A DNA stretch of 64,000 nt. Source: UBA7672 sp038326205 (GTDB taxonomy: Bacteria > Pseudomonadota > Alphaproteobacteria > Caulobacterales > Hyphomonadaceae). How positions within the stretch are numbered: position 1 is the first letter of the stretch; every line of letters starts with the position of its first letter. Positions 33,116 through 41,885 of this stretch are shown here, one piece after another. Both the position numbers and the translations under genes were made by a program. The stretch covers positions 1-64,000 of the forward strand of contig JBBQJV010000006.1 of assembly GCA_038326205.1 (NCBI GenBank), read 5' to 3'. The notes beneath the pieces were generated by a model. That model was given only the letters and a program-made list of their open reading frames with translations, did no database searches and had not been told where the DNA came from.

Positions 33116-33841
33116 TTGACCGATTCAATAGGCGCAAACGCGAATGCCCAGAGGACGGAGGTCTACTCCGCGCTGCGCACGGCGTCGCAGAAGACGGGCG
33201 TTGGTTTCGACTATCTCGTGAAGACGGCGCAGCGCGAAAGCAATTTCGATCCGGGTGCAAAGGCTGGCACGTCGTCAGCGACGGGGCTGTTCCAGTTCAC
33301 CGAAGCGACGTGGCTGAGCCTGCTGGACCGCTATGGTGACAAGCATGGCGTGGCGAGGGACGGACAATCGCGTAGCGATCTGCTGGCGCTGCGCAAGGAC
33401 GCGAGCCTGTCGTCGGTCATGGCGGGTGAACTGGCGACTGAGAACGGCAAGATTCTGCAGAAGAAGCTCGGCCGGCCCGCGACATCGGCTGAGCTCTACA
33501 CGGCGCACTTCATGGGGCCGTTGGATGCGGCGCGGCTGGTCGATGCGGCGCGCAGCAACAGGCCGGGCGCGGCGGCGGAGCTTTTCCCGAGCGCGGCGTT
33601 GGCCAACCACAACGTGTTCCACGGCAAGGATGGCGCGAGCCTCACGTCGGCGCAGCTCTACGCGAAGCTGACCGGCGCAGCGGTGGGCGATGCCGATACC
33701 GGCAACGTTCCCAGCGCGAAGCTTGGCGCAACACTGCAAGCATCCAACCTCGACATGCTGATGCAGGCGAAGATGGGTGTCGTGTCGATGACATCGAACC
33801 TGATGACGGCGCTGTTCGGTCTGCAGGAAGACAAGGGTTAG
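33116..33841 (+). CDS. lytic transglycosylase SLT-domain protein
   Basis: A 241-residue protein from TTG 33116 with an SLT lysozyme-like domain near the N-terminus: catalytic Glu in TAQRESNFDP, then SSATGLFQFTEATWLSLL. The part after about residue 100 is helical (ELYTAHFMGPLDAARLV, NHNVFHGKDG) and ends MLMQAKMGVVSMTSNLMTALFGLQ. No signal peptide is visible from this start, so export might be unconventional or the protein may be a structural relative. TTG is chosen because AAAGGA lies 12 bases upstream and the domain begins soon after. Confidence 0.82.
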   Translation: MTDSIGANANAQRTEVYSALRTASQKTGVGFDYLVKTAQRESNFDPGAKAGTSSATGLFQFTEATWLSLLDRYGDKHGVARDGQSRSDLLALRKDASLSSVMAGELATENGKILQKKLGRPATSAELYTAHFMGPLDAARLVDAARSNRPGAAAELFPSAALANHNVFHGKDGASLTSAQLYAKLTGAAVGDADTGNVPSAKLGATLQASNLDMLMQAKMGVVSMTSNLMTALFGLQEDKG

Positions 33842-33844
33842 GCG

Positions 33845-35053
33845 CTAGGCCACGACCTTGCCGGCGAGAGCCGCATCGATCTCCGTTTCCGAGTACCCCA
33901 GCGACGCCAATACATAGCGCGTATGTTCCCCTAGCTTGGGGCCGGGGCCTTTGGGGCCATCGTCGAGGCCGGGGAATTTTGCGGGGGATGCGGGGGATGA
34001 GAACGAGCCGACGCCGTCCTTGCCGGGGGTCTGGACGATGCCGCCGGCGGCATGGACCTGCGGGTCTACGGCGACGTCGGCGAGCGTCTGGGCCGGTGCC
34101 CATGCGATTTCCTCGGCGGTCATGCGGGCGGCGATCTCGTCCCTGGTGAAGCGCGCGAAGGCGGCGTCGAACATGGCGGTGATCTCGCCTGCGTTGTCGC
34201 GACGCGACCTGCCGTCCTGGAAGCGCGGGTCAGTGTCGATGCCTGGCAAGTCAAAGGCACGAGCCATGCGCGGGAGGTCGGCCTTGCCGGCCCGGGCGAC
34301 GATGCAGATCCAGTGGTCGTCCTTGGTACGGAAGAAGTTGGTGAGCGGGTTGTAGGCCTCGGCGCGCGGGCGGGTGGAGGCAATGCGGCCGAAGAAGAGC
34401 TGGATCGCGAGATCCGTGTGCAGGGTGTAGAGGCCGGTGCGGAGCAGACTCACGTCGACAAGCTGACCCTTGCCGGTCTTCAGGGCCTGGATGAGCGCAG
34501 CGTTGATGGCGGCGACGGCGGCGATGCTGGTGGTGTGGTCGCCAGAGGCGGTGCGGACGGGGAATAGCTCGGAGCCTTTGGGGGCTGTGAGCCGTGCGAG
34601 TCCGGAGCGCGACCAGAAGCTGGCGACGTCAAAGCCGGGGGCGTTGGCGTCCGGCCCTTCGAGGCCGTAGCCGGTGAGCGCGCAGTAGACGAGCTTCGGA
34701 TTGCGCTTGGACAGGATGTCGTAGCCGAGGCCGGACCGCTCGATGCCGCCGGGGCGGACGTTGGTGAGGAACACGTCGGCGGTGTCCGCCAGCTTGCGGA
34801 TGATCTCTCGGCCCTCTTCCGTTCGGGCGTCGACCACGATGGATTTCTTGCCGCGATTGTCGCTGTCGAAGGCAGGGTTGTCGGTGAGGTGTTCGTTCGC
34901 CGAGCCCTTGGTCGGGAAGTTGGAGCGGACAGGGTCGCCGCCGGGCGGTTCGATCTTTATGACTTCCGCGCCCCAGTCGGAGAGGATGCCGCCAGCCCCT
35001 GGCGCTGCAAAATATGTAGCATGTTCAATGACTTTAACGCCCTTGAGCAGCAT
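33845..35053 (-). CDS. class III CoA-transferase (CaiB/BaiF family)
   Basis: A 402-residue CoA-transfer or acyl-CoA isomerising enzyme. The family pattern is clear: VIEHATYFAAPGAGGILSDWGAEVIKIEPPGGDP at the N-terminus, DVFLTNVRPGGIERSGL, and the catalytic Asp region GYGLEGPDANAPGFDVASFWSRSGL. Relatives include formyl-CoA transferase, carnitine CoA-transferase and alpha-methylacyl-CoA racemase; the exact substrate cannot be read. A good ribosome-binding site (GGGAGAG) precedes ATG 35053. Convergent with the transglycosylase gene, divergent from the DUF2336 gene. Confidence 0.9.
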   Translation of the reverse strand: MLLKGVKVIEHATYFAAPGAGGILSDWGAEVIKIEPPGGDPVRSNFPTKGSANEHLTDNPAFDSDNRGKKSIVVDARTEEGREIIRKLADTADVFLTNVRPGGIERSGLGYDILSKRNPKLVYCALTGYGLEGPDANAPGFDVASFWSRSGLARLTAPKGSELFPVRTASGDHTTSIAAVAAINAALIQALKTGKGQLVDVSLLRTGLYTLHTDLAIQLFFGRIASTRPRAEAYNPLTNFFRTKDDHWICIVARAGKADLPRMARAFDLPGIDTDPRFQDGRSRRDNAGEITAMFDAAFARFTRDEIAARMTAEEIAWAPAQTLADVAVDPQVHAAGGIVQTPGKDGVGSFSSPASPAKFPGLDDGPKGPGPKLGEHTRYVLASLGYSETEIDAALAGKVVA

Positions 35054-35197
35054 GAGTCTCTCCCGATTTTATTGTGCCGGTAGCGCGTTTTTCGGCTGGT
35101 CCGTAAACACCTGTTAACTCGGCGCAGCAATTGTCATTTTTCGAATGAGTTCAAGCCGCCCCACACTTTTACCGCACTGGGCAGAAGGCCGGCCCAA

Positions 35198-36343
35198 ATG
35201 ACGATCGCCACCATGCGCAGCGCCCTTACGCAGGACGATATCCGCCGCCTTGTGCGAGGCGACACCGCCGAAGCGCGCGCCAATTCCGCTCACAAGATCT
35301 GTCGCCGTATCGACACTATGGACCTCGGGCCGGAGGATCAGGAAAGTGCGCGGCAAATCCTCGACATGATGTGTTCGGACGCCGCCGTATTGGTGCGCCG
35401 CGCTCTCGCCGTCACGCTGAAGAACTCGCCCAAGCTGCCGCGCGACATCGCGATCAAGCTGGCCAAGGACATCGACATCATCGCCGTGCCGGTTCTGAAG
35501 AATTCGCCGGTGATTACGGACGAAGACCTAGTCGAGATCGTGCTCGCCGGTTCGTCGGAAAAGCAGGTTGCGATCGCGCAACGCCCGACGCTTGGCGAAG
35601 GCCTCACCGAAGTTATCGCGCTCTACGGCTCGAAGCAGGCGGTCGAGGCCGCCACGCTGAACGAAGGCGCGGCATTCTCGGACGATGCTTATACCGGCGT
35701 GCTGAAGCGCTTCTCCAACGACAACGAGATCAAGTCTGCGCTCGTCTCGCGCTCAAGCCTGCCGATTCATGTCACTGAGAAGCTCGTCAACCTCGTCAGC
35801 GGCGAGTTGTTCGACCGCCTCGTCAACACGCACGAACTGCCGCCGCAGCTGGCCATCGAGATTGCCGCCGGCGCCCGCGAGCGCGCGACGCTGGATCTTG
35901 TCGAGCAGGCCGGGTTGTCGACCGACCCTGAGCGTTTCGTACAGCAGCTACATCTCAACGGGCGTCTGACCCCGTCGGTGATCATGCGGGCGCTTTGCCT
36001 CGGCCACATGACCTTTGTCGAGCACGCATTGTCAGAGCTCTCCGGCGTGCCACGCACTAAGACGTGGCTGATGATCCACGATGCCGGCGCGCTGGGTCTC
36101 AAGACTGTGTTCGAGCGTGCGGGCCTGCCCTCGGGCATGTTCACCGCCTTCCGTCTCGCCATCGACATCTTCCACAAGACGGAGATGGACGGTGGGCCGA
36201 ACGACAAGGAACGCTTCCGCCAGCGCATGGTGGAGCGCGTGCTGACGCAGTTCCAGGCCATCCCGCGCGCCGATCTCGAGTATCTGCTCGAGAAGCTCAA
36301 CGCGGTGGATCAGGCGCGCGAGAGCGGCGTCATCGCGGCTTAA
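35198..36343 (+). CDS. DUF2336 domain protein
   Basis: A 381-residue all-helical protein with the DUF2336 pattern: repeated HEAT-like segments such as VRRALAVTLKNSPKLPRDIAIKLAKD, DIIAVPVLKNSPVITDEDLVEIV and QVAIAQRPTLGEGLTEV. The family is nearly confined to alphaproteobacteria, where members are linked to motility, signalling or cell-cycle control, with the role unresolved. No membrane segment or signal. Monocistronic, with a zeta-toxin-like remnant following. Confidence 0.88.
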   Translation: MTIATMRSALTQDDIRRLVRGDTAEARANSAHKICRRIDTMDLGPEDQESARQILDMMCSDAAVLVRRALAVTLKNSPKLPRDIAIKLAKDIDIIAVPVLKNSPVITDEDLVEIVLAGSSEKQVAIAQRPTLGEGLTEVIALYGSKQAVEAATLNEGAAFSDDAYTGVLKRFSNDNEIKSALVSRSSLPIHVTEKLVNLVSGELFDRLVNTHELPPQLAIEIAAGARERATLDLVEQAGLSTDPERFVQQLHLNGRLTPSVIMRALCLGHMTFVEHALSELSGVPRTKTWLMIHDAGALGLKTVFERAGLPSGMFTAFRLAIDIFHKTEMDGGPNDKERFRQRMVERVLTQFQAIPRADLEYLLEKLNAVDQARESGVIAA

Positions 36344-36410
36344 GCCGTAGCAACTTGCTTCAGTCGGCTGATGATGATGCACTCCGTCAGCAGTTGGAGT
36401 TGGGAAAGTC

Positions 36411-36923
36411 GTGCAGTCGAAAGCCGTCATCATCGCGGGCGCGAATGGCGCAGCGAAAACGACTTTTGCAGGTCGAATTCTCCCTATAGATCATCCCGAA
36501 TGCAGGTTTCTCAACGCGGACGAGATACAGCGGGTGGGTCCGGCATTTTCATCGCCTGCCGCGGCCGGACGTGAATTGATACGGAGACTGGCCGACCAGA
36601 CGGCGCTGGCGCAGAGCTTTGCGATCGAGACGACCCGGTCGTCGGCGCAGCATCTACGGCGCATCCCGCAGTGGCATGCGCTCGGGTTCCAAGTCTGGCT
36701 TTATTTCCTCGAAGTGGAGAGCGCGGACTTCTCCATGCCTGGCGTGGCAAAACGCGTTTTGGCGGGGGGGCCACGGCATTCCCGAGGCTGATATCCGAAG
36801 GCGATACACCCGCGGCCTCGCGCTGTGGAGGCGATGCGGCGCGCAACGGAGGACGTCCGCAAAGGCGTACCCGACATATTGGCGGGCCGTTTTCGGACGG
36901 AACCCAAGAAGGCAGCTGAATAG
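36411..36923 (+). pseudogene. decayed zeta-toxin-like P-loop kinase gene
   Basis: From GTG 36411 the frame encodes a P-loop (IIAGANGAAKTTFAGRIL), FLNADEIQRVGP, QSFAIETTRSS and WHALGFQVWLYFLEVESADF, the order of zeta-toxin-family kinases. After RVLAGG, at a run of seven G (36764-36770), this frame goes to PRHSRG and stops at 36791. Removing one G restores the expected HGIPEADIRRRYTRGLALW. The tail (EAMRRATEDVRKGVPDI, stop 36921-36923) lies in yet another frame and the usual 30-40 residues between are missing. So there is one indel plus an internal deletion. The G in GANGAAK also deviates from the usual GxNGAGKS. Confidence 0.75.
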
Positions 36924-36930
36924 TCTCGCA

Positions 36931-37908
36931 CTACAACCCCGCGCCCTCCTCAAGTCCCAGCGCGATGTTGAGGTTCTGTACCGCAGCGCCTGAGGCGCCT
37001 TTGCCGAGATTGTCGAGCACGGCCACGAGGCGCGCTTGCTGTGTTGCTTCGTTGCCGAAGACGTAGAGCTTCATCTGGTTGGTGTTGTTGAGCGCTTCGG
37101 GATCGAGAGCTTCGACATAGCGCCCCGCGCCGGCGCGGGCCTTCTGCAGGGTCGTGACTTCGTCTGCGGTGGCCACAGAGACGAACGTTTCGCTCAGATA
37201 GAAATCGGCCAGCGCATCGCGGAGCTGTTCCGGTTTCGGTGCGCCGGGCAGCGACCAGAGTTGCAGCGGGATTTCCACGAGCATGCCTTGCGCGTAGCGG
37301 CCGACGGCGGGCGCGAATACTGGGGCGTGGGCGAGGCCGGAATACTTCGTCATCTCGGGCACGTGTTTGTGCGCGAGCGTGAGGCCATAGGCGCGGAAGG
37401 CGTCGTGCGTGGTTTCGGGCGGGGCGTGTCCGAACTCCTCGATCAGGCCCTTGCCGCCGCCGGTGTAGCCGGAGACCGCGTTGATGGTGACGGGAGATGA
37501 GGCGGGGACGAGTCCTGCGCGCACCAGCGGCGCCATCAGGCCGATGAAGCCAGTGGGATAGCAGCCGGGGTTCGAAATGCGTTTTGATCGCTGCAGCAGC
37601 ACGCGATGGGCGTCGGCCATTTCGGGGAAGCCGTAGACCCACTGCGGATCGACGCGGAAAGCGGTCGAGGCGTCGATGATGACGGTGTTGGGATTGGTGA
37701 CCAGCTTCACTGCTTCCTTCGCTGCATCGTCTGGCAGGCAAAGGATGACGGCGTCGGCGGCGTTGAGCATGTCGGCGCGCGCGGAGGCGTCCTTGCGGCG
37801 CTCCGGGTCGATGGAAATGACTTCGAGGTCGCGGCGCTTCTCGAGGCGCTGGCGGATCTGCAGCCCGGTGGTGCCGGCTTCGCCGTCGATGAAGACTTTG
37901 AGGGTCAC
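36931..37908 (-). CDS. argC: N-acetyl-gamma-glutamyl-phosphate reductase
   Basis: Third step of arginine synthesis: NADPH reduction of N-acetylglutamyl phosphate to the semialdehyde. The 325 residues are the shorter type 2 form, with the NADPH loop FIDGEAGTTGLQIRQRL, the catalytic Cys in ISNPGCYPTGFIGL and GYTGGGKGLIEEF. The start overlaps the upstream hypothetical gene by ATGA. Placement after rpsI-rplM is common in alphaproteobacteria. It ends 7 bases from the convergent zeta-toxin remnant. Confidence 0.95.
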   Translation of the reverse strand: MTLKVFIDGEAGTTGLQIRQRLEKRRDLEVISIDPERRKDASARADMLNAADAVILCLPDDAAKEAVKLVTNPNTVIIDASTAFRVDPQWVYGFPEMADAHRVLLQRSKRISNPGCYPTGFIGLMAPLVRAGLVPASSPVTINAVSGYTGGGKGLIEEFGHAPPETTHDAFRAYGLTLAHKHVPEMTKYSGLAHAPVFAPAVGRYAQGMLVEIPLQLWSLPGAPKPEQLRDALADFYLSETFVSVATADEVTTLQKARAGAGRYVEALDPEALNNTNQMKLYVFGNEATQQARLVAVLDNLGKGASGAAVQNLNIALGLEEGAGL

Positions 37909-38297
37909 GCTACCTCTCCGGCGGCTATCGTCCGCGCGCTGTTACGTATGGCCTTGAGTTCGTCAATCACTTCGGTGCTCCACGGCGGCAGGCCGACCGC
38001 CGCCACTCGCATTTTTTGCGCTTCGAGCCGCTCGTCGTTGAAGTCGCACCGTGTGATCACCTGCAGCGCATAGTCTGCTTCGCAGTCGGTATCGCCGTTC
38101 AAAATGTCGTCGAGCTCTTCGATCATCGCCATTGCGGATAGCGGCTTCGGCTGAAACAGTTTCCGGACGGGCCACATGACAACCAGAATGGCGAGGCCGA
38201 CGACGATAATCAGCGGAGACAGCAAAATAGTGAGCGGAACCAGCATCGCGTTTCGCACCGGTCTTCCAGGTTCCCAAATCGTGAAATGCACAGCCAT
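37905..38297 (-). CDS. small membrane protein of unknown function
   Basis: From ATG 38297 the product has 130 residues: one or two hydrophobic helices near the N-terminus (MLVPLTILLSPLIIVVGLAILVVMW), a basic stop-transfer patch (PVRKLF) and a soluble C-terminal part (LDDILNGDTDCEADYALQVITRCDF). No domain recognised. I prefer ATG 38297 to the ATG at 38315, which lies inside the rpsI terminator. The stop overlaps the argC start by ATGA, so its translation is coupled to argC. Confidence 0.7.
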   Translation of the reverse strand: MAVHFTIWEPGRPVRNAMLVPLTILLSPLIIVVGLAILVVMWPVRKLFQPKPLSAMAMIEELDDILNGDTDCEADYALQVITRCDFNDERLEAQKMRVAAVGLPPWSTEVIDELKAIRNSARTIAAGEVA

Positions 38298-38306
38298 CGC
38301 GAGCCT

Positions 38307-38345
38307 CAAAAGCAAAAGGGCGCTTCGGTTTCCCGAAGCGCCCTC
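38307..38345 (-). terminator. rho-independent terminator of rplM-rpsI
   Basis: On the minus strand an 11-bp stem GGGCGCTTCGG/CCGAAGCGCCC (38318-38328 with 38333-38343) is followed by TTTTGCTTTT. It lies 24 bases past the rpsI stop and directly before the next minus-strand gene. Confidence 0.85.
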
Positions 38346-38367
38346 TCGAAAAAGATATCGAGGCGGA

Positions 38368-38847
38368 CTAGCGCTTCGAGAACTGGAAGGACCGGCGGGC
38401 GTTGGCCTTGCCGTATTTCTTCCGTTCGACGGCGCGCGGGTCGCGCGTCAGCAGTTTCTGCGGACGCATGGCGACGCGCAGTTCCGGTTCGAACTCGACC
38501 ATGGCGCGGGCGATGCCGTGACGGACAGCGCCGGCCTGGCCGGTGAGGCCCGAACCCTTGACGGTGCAGACAACGTCGAGCTCGGTTTCGCGCTTGCCGG
38601 CTTCGAGCGGCTGGCGGATCATCAGGCGCAGAACAGGGCGCGCGAAGTAATCGGCGATGTCCTTGCCATTGACTGTGATTTTGCCGGTGCCGCGCTTCAC
38701 CCAGACGCGGGCGGTGGCGGTCTTGCGGCGGCCCGTGCCGTAGGAACGCCCGAGCTTGTCGATCTTGGCGGCGACGGGCGCCTTGGGCGCAGCGGCCTGG
38801 ACGCCGAGGTCCTTGATGCTGTCGAGGGATTCGACGGTTTCAGCCAT
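38368..38847 (-). CDS. rpsI: 30S ribosomal protein S9
   Basis: The 159-residue protein ends with the universal basic tail (DPRAVERKKYGKANARRSFQFSKR) whose Lys/Arg end contacts P-site tRNA, and contains YGTGRRKTATARVWVKRGTGKI. A roughly 30-residue N-terminal extension is typical of alphaproteobacteria. It begins 2 bases after the rplM stop, the conserved L13-S9 pair. Confidence 0.98.
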   Translation of the reverse strand: MAETVESLDSIKDLGVQAAAPKAPVAAKIDKLGRSYGTGRRKTATARVWVKRGTGKITVNGKDIADYFARPVLRLMIRQPLEAGKRETELDVVCTVKGSGLTGQAGAVRHGIARAMVEFEPELRVAMRPQKLLTRDPRAVERKKYGKANARRSFQFSKR

Positions 38848-38849
38848 GA

Positions 38850-39317
38850 TCAGGCGACTTTCGCGTTCTTGGAGTTCTTGGATTTGAAGTCGATGACTTC
38901 AGGGTTCTGGGCAGTGTGCGGATGCTCGGCGCCGGCATACACGCGCAGTTTCGAGAACTGCTTGCGAGCCAGCGGGCTCTCGCCCGGCATCATGCGCTTC
39001 ACAGCCAGCTCGACCACACGTTCCGGGAATTTGGAAGCGAGGATCTTCTGCGGCGTGGTCGTCTTGATGCCGCCCGGGTGACCGGTGTGGCGATGGTATT
39101 GCTTGCGCACCATCTTGCGGCCCGTCATCGCGATCTTATCGGCATTGATGACCACGATGTGGTCGCCGAGATCAACATGGGGGGTGTAGTCCGCGCGGTG
39201 TTTTCCACGCAGGCGAAGGGCAATGTAGGAAGCCAAACGACCCACAACGACGCCTTCGGCGTCGATCACTACCCACTTATTCACGGCGTCAGCCGGTTTT
39301 ACAGAAACGGTTTGCAT
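38850..39317 (-). CDS. rplM: 50S ribosomal protein L13
   Basis: A 155-residue ribosomal protein. Signature segments: WVVIDAEGVVVGRLASYIALRLRGKHRADYTPHVDLGDHIVVINADKIAMTGRK in parts, RHTGHPGGIKTT and VKRMMPGESPLARKQFSKLRVYAG. It leads the two-gene rplM-rpsI operon. Upstream (39318-39520) lies a non-coding gap that must hold the promoter and leader, including the weak box-like inverted segments near 39340-39380. Confidence 0.98.
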   Translation of the reverse strand: MQTVSVKPADAVNKWVVIDAEGVVVGRLASYIALRLRGKHRADYTPHVDLGDHIVVINADKIAMTGRKMVRKQYHRHTGHPGGIKTTTPQKILASKFPERVVELAVKRMMPGESPLARKQFSKLRVYAGAEHPHTAQNPEVIDFKSKNSKNAKVA

Positions 39318-39520
39318 GCTCCGGCGCGGAGCCTTTCAAGGTCAGAGTTAGGTCTGAGAAACGAACGGGTGCAGCTATAGCCGCCCCAACGGTTTGTCAA
39401 CACGGACCACCAAGCTGCGGGGCATAGACGGTTAAGGGCCAAAAACCAAGCCTTTACTCGGGCTTAGGGTGCGTCATCGAAGGCGTCCAAATCGTCATCG
39501 AATTCGCCTCGATCGTCATC

Positions 39521-39718
39521 TCAATCGGAATCAGCTGGCGTCCTGGGAAAGACGGGGCCATCCCCTGTCGCGGCGTCCGTCGCAGGGACGGGGGTGACGA
39601 CGCCCGTACTGTCATCCTTGGCCTTGGATTTACCTCGAAATTCACCGTTGAGGAGAAAGAACGGGGCAACCGCCAGACAGATGATCAGGATGATCACGAA
39701 GGCGACCAGAATATCCAC
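39521..39718 (-). CDS. single-pass membrane protein, hypothetical
   Basis: From GTG 39718, which has AAAGGA seven bases upstream, the product has 65 residues: VDILVAFVIILIICLAVAPFFLL as one membrane helix, then a polar, Thr/Pro/Asp-rich tail. Longer starts (39751, 39802) lack ribosome-binding sites and would overlap the promoter of the divergent M28 peptidase gene. No domain recognised. Confidence 0.6.
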   Translation of the reverse strand: MDILVAFVIILIICLAVAPFFLLNGEFRGKSKAKDDSTGVVTPVPATDAATGDGPVFPRTPADSD

Positions 39719-39813
39719 GGGCGCTTCCTTTGCGGCATCCCGGCCGAACATGGGCTGGGCAATCGACGGTTGAACAAGCCTCTCTATACTCATCCGGACC
39801 AAAGGGGCGAAGC

Positions 39814-41415
39814 ATGATGAATCGACGGGCCTTTCTTCTGTCAGGCGCGGCTTCGGGTCTTGCCCCCGCCCTGTTCCCGGCCGGAGCCAGCGCTGAGGCG
39901 CTGAACTATGATGTTCTCGCAGCGCTTCGGCAGATCGGTCTGGACGAAGAGACCTCGGAGGTCATGTCCACCGCCAGCTACATGATGGACGTGCTGGGAC
40001 CACGGCTGTCCGGCTCGCCCGGCCTGCGCAAATCGGCGGACTGGGTTCTCAGCAAGCTCAAGGACTGGGGCATCGCCAAGGCCGGGCTTGAGGCATGGCC
40101 GGTTGATCCGACCGGAACCAACAATGGCTTTTCGCGCGGCTGGGCCAACGAGAAATTCTATCTCCACGCCACCTCGCCCAACGCCTTTCCGATTTCAGGC
40201 ATGTCGATCGCATGGACGCCGGGCACCAAGGGACTGGTCAGCGGCGAGTGCGTGTTGATCGGCGACATGGAGGACAGCGAGCTGCGTCGGTCCTTCTCCG
40301 GCAAGCTGCGCGGCAAGTGGGTGCTGGGACAGGCGCCCGCGGATATGCGGGCGCAGTGGGACCCCGTCGCGCGGCGGCTGTCGCAGGCGGATCTCGATCT
40401 TCTTGAAACGCCTGCGCGACCTACGGAAAATGGATCGCCGCCCAACGCCTCGCCTGCGCCTCAACGCGGTCCTGGCGGACAACAGGCAATGAACCGCAAT
40501 GTCTTCTACTTCGAGCAGGGCGCGCTGGGCGTCATAAGCACCAACAAGGGGCACGGGGTCGTCAACGTAGCTGGCGGCGGACGCGTCGATGGACCGGACA
40601 TGCTGATCCCGCGCATCGCCATCGAGGCCGAGCACTATGGCCGCATCGCGCGCTCGGTGATGCAGGGCCAGCCAGTGACGATTGAAGCCGATATCCGCAA
40701 CGCCTGGTACGACAACCCGGAAATGTTCAACATTGTCGCGGAAATTCCGGGCCGCGAACGGCCCGATGAAGTCGTCATTATCGGCGGACACTTCGACTCT
40801 TTCCATGCAGCGACGGGCGCCACCGACAATGGCGGCAATTGCGCGGCGCTGATGGAGGCCATGCGCCTGCTGACGCACACGAAAGCGGCCCTGAAACGCA
40901 CCGTGCGGTTGTGCCTGTGGAACGGCGAGGAACAGGGACTGGTCGGATCGCGCCTCTATGTGGCGCAGCACTTCGGTGGTGTGCGCGGTGCGCCAAGCCC
41001 CGGCTATGATCGCGGCGAAGTCGTGCCGATCAAGCGCGCGCACAGCCTCTTTCAGGCGTACTTCAATATCGACAATGGTGCAGGCTCGATCCGCGGCGTG
41101 CACAATCAGGGTAACAAGGCGATCGTGCCGATCTTCCGCCAGTGGATGGACCCGATGCGCGATCTCGGCGTCAGCACCGTCTCCCAGCGCATCAGCCGGG
41201 CAACCGACCATTCCTCATTCGACGATGCTGGCCTGCCCGGCTTTCAGTTCATCCAGGACCCGCTCGACTATGAGCCCAACACGCACCACACGAATATGGA
41301 CTACTTCGAATCCCTGCAGCCCGAAGACATGCGTCGGAACGCTGTGATTCTGGCCAGCTTCGCCGTCATGGCGGCCAACCACCCGGGATTTTTGCCGCGC
41401 AAGCCCCGTTCCTGA
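39814..41415 (+). CDS. secreted M28 family zinc peptidase
   Basis: A 533-residue secreted peptidase. The leader MMNRRAFLLSGAASGLAPALFPAGASA has a twin-arginine-like RRAFL motif and an Ala-x-Ala cleavage site. Metal ligands of the M28 domain: the His in IIGGHFDSFHAATGATDNG with its Asp, the Glu pair in LWNGEEQGLVGS, the Asp in YFNIDNG and the His in PNTHHTNMDYF. A PA-type insert probably precedes the domain (about residues 130-260). The start has AAGGGG upstream. The role is likely peptide uptake nutrition in the periplasm or outside the cell. Confidence 0.9.
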   Translation: MMNRRAFLLSGAASGLAPALFPAGASAEALNYDVLAALRQIGLDEETSEVMSTASYMMDVLGPRLSGSPGLRKSADWVLSKLKDWGIAKAGLEAWPVDPTGTNNGFSRGWANEKFYLHATSPNAFPISGMSIAWTPGTKGLVSGECVLIGDMEDSELRRSFSGKLRGKWVLGQAPADMRAQWDPVARRLSQADLDLLETPARPTENGSPPNASPAPQRGPGGQQAMNRNVFYFEQGALGVISTNKGHGVVNVAGGGRVDGPDMLIPRIAIEAEHYGRIARSVMQGQPVTIEADIRNAWYDNPEMFNIVAEIPGRERPDEVVIIGGHFDSFHAATGATDNGGNCAALMEAMRLLTHTKAALKRTVRLCLWNGEEQGLVGSRLYVAQHFGGVRGAPSPGYDRGEVVPIKRAHSLFQAYFNIDNGAGSIRGVHNQGNKAIVPIFRQWMDPMRDLGVSTVSQRISRATDHSSFDDAGLPGFQFIQDPLDYEPNTHHTNMDYFESLQPEDMRRNAVILASFAVMAANHPGFLPRKPRS

Positions 41416-41489
41416 CGCCTTGATTCAAATGAATTTATGATGCGATTTGAGCGAGTGCGACACTGTGGCAGTGCCTGGCGGCATCAAGC

Positions 41490-41534
41490 GATTGACAATC
41501 AATCGCAGTTATATGCAAATCGTTCTCATGATCA
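41490..41534 (+). promoter_or_regulatory. candidate bfd promoter with iron-box-like site
   Basis: TTGACA at 41492-41497 is a strong -35 candidate; 17 bases later lies GCAAAT (41515-41520), a weak -10. The overlapping stretch TGCAAATCGTTCTCA (41514-41528) is an imperfect inverted repeat resembling Fur/iron boxes of alphaproteobacteria. If used, transcription would begin almost at the ATG 41528. Assigned by eye only. Confidence 0.35.
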
Positions 41535-41731
41535 TCTGCGTGTGCCGAGGCCTGAACACCGAAAAGGTATCCGACGCGATTGCGGCGGGTGCTCGTTCGC
41601 CTGCGCAGGTGCACCGGCACCACGACACCAAGATCAATTGCGGTAAGTGCTGTGAGACTGTGTGCGGCATGATCCGCGAGCAGACAGGCGTTGCAGGCGC
41701 GGACGAACGCCAACTTGTTGCTGCGGAATAA
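41528..41731 (+). CDS. bfd: bacterioferritin-associated ferredoxin
   Basis: Small [2Fe-2S] protein that delivers electrons for iron release from bacterioferritin. From ATG 41528 the product has 67 residues and begins MIICVCRGLNTEKV. Cysteines are arranged as C-x-C near the N-terminus (CVC) and C-x2-C (KINCGKCC), the Bfd pattern, followed by another Cys in ETVCGMI. bfr follows after 154 bases on the same strand. A longer frame from 41447 would put unrelated residues ahead of the cysteine motif. Confidence 0.92.
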   Translation: MIICVCRGLNTEKVSDAIAAGARSPAQVHRHHDTKINCGKCCETVCGMIREQTGVAGADERQLVAAE

Positions 41732-41885
41732 GTGCGAACGCTTCGTCCTCGCATTCGCAAAAAATACCAATAAAAACAACTTGCGGTGAGTCGAGAGTCG
41801 GCGTCTTTGAGTCCAGTTCCGCGTCCCCGACTGACCAGTGCGACCGCCTCCCCGAGCGGTCGGACAATGCCAAGGAGCCTCCGCC

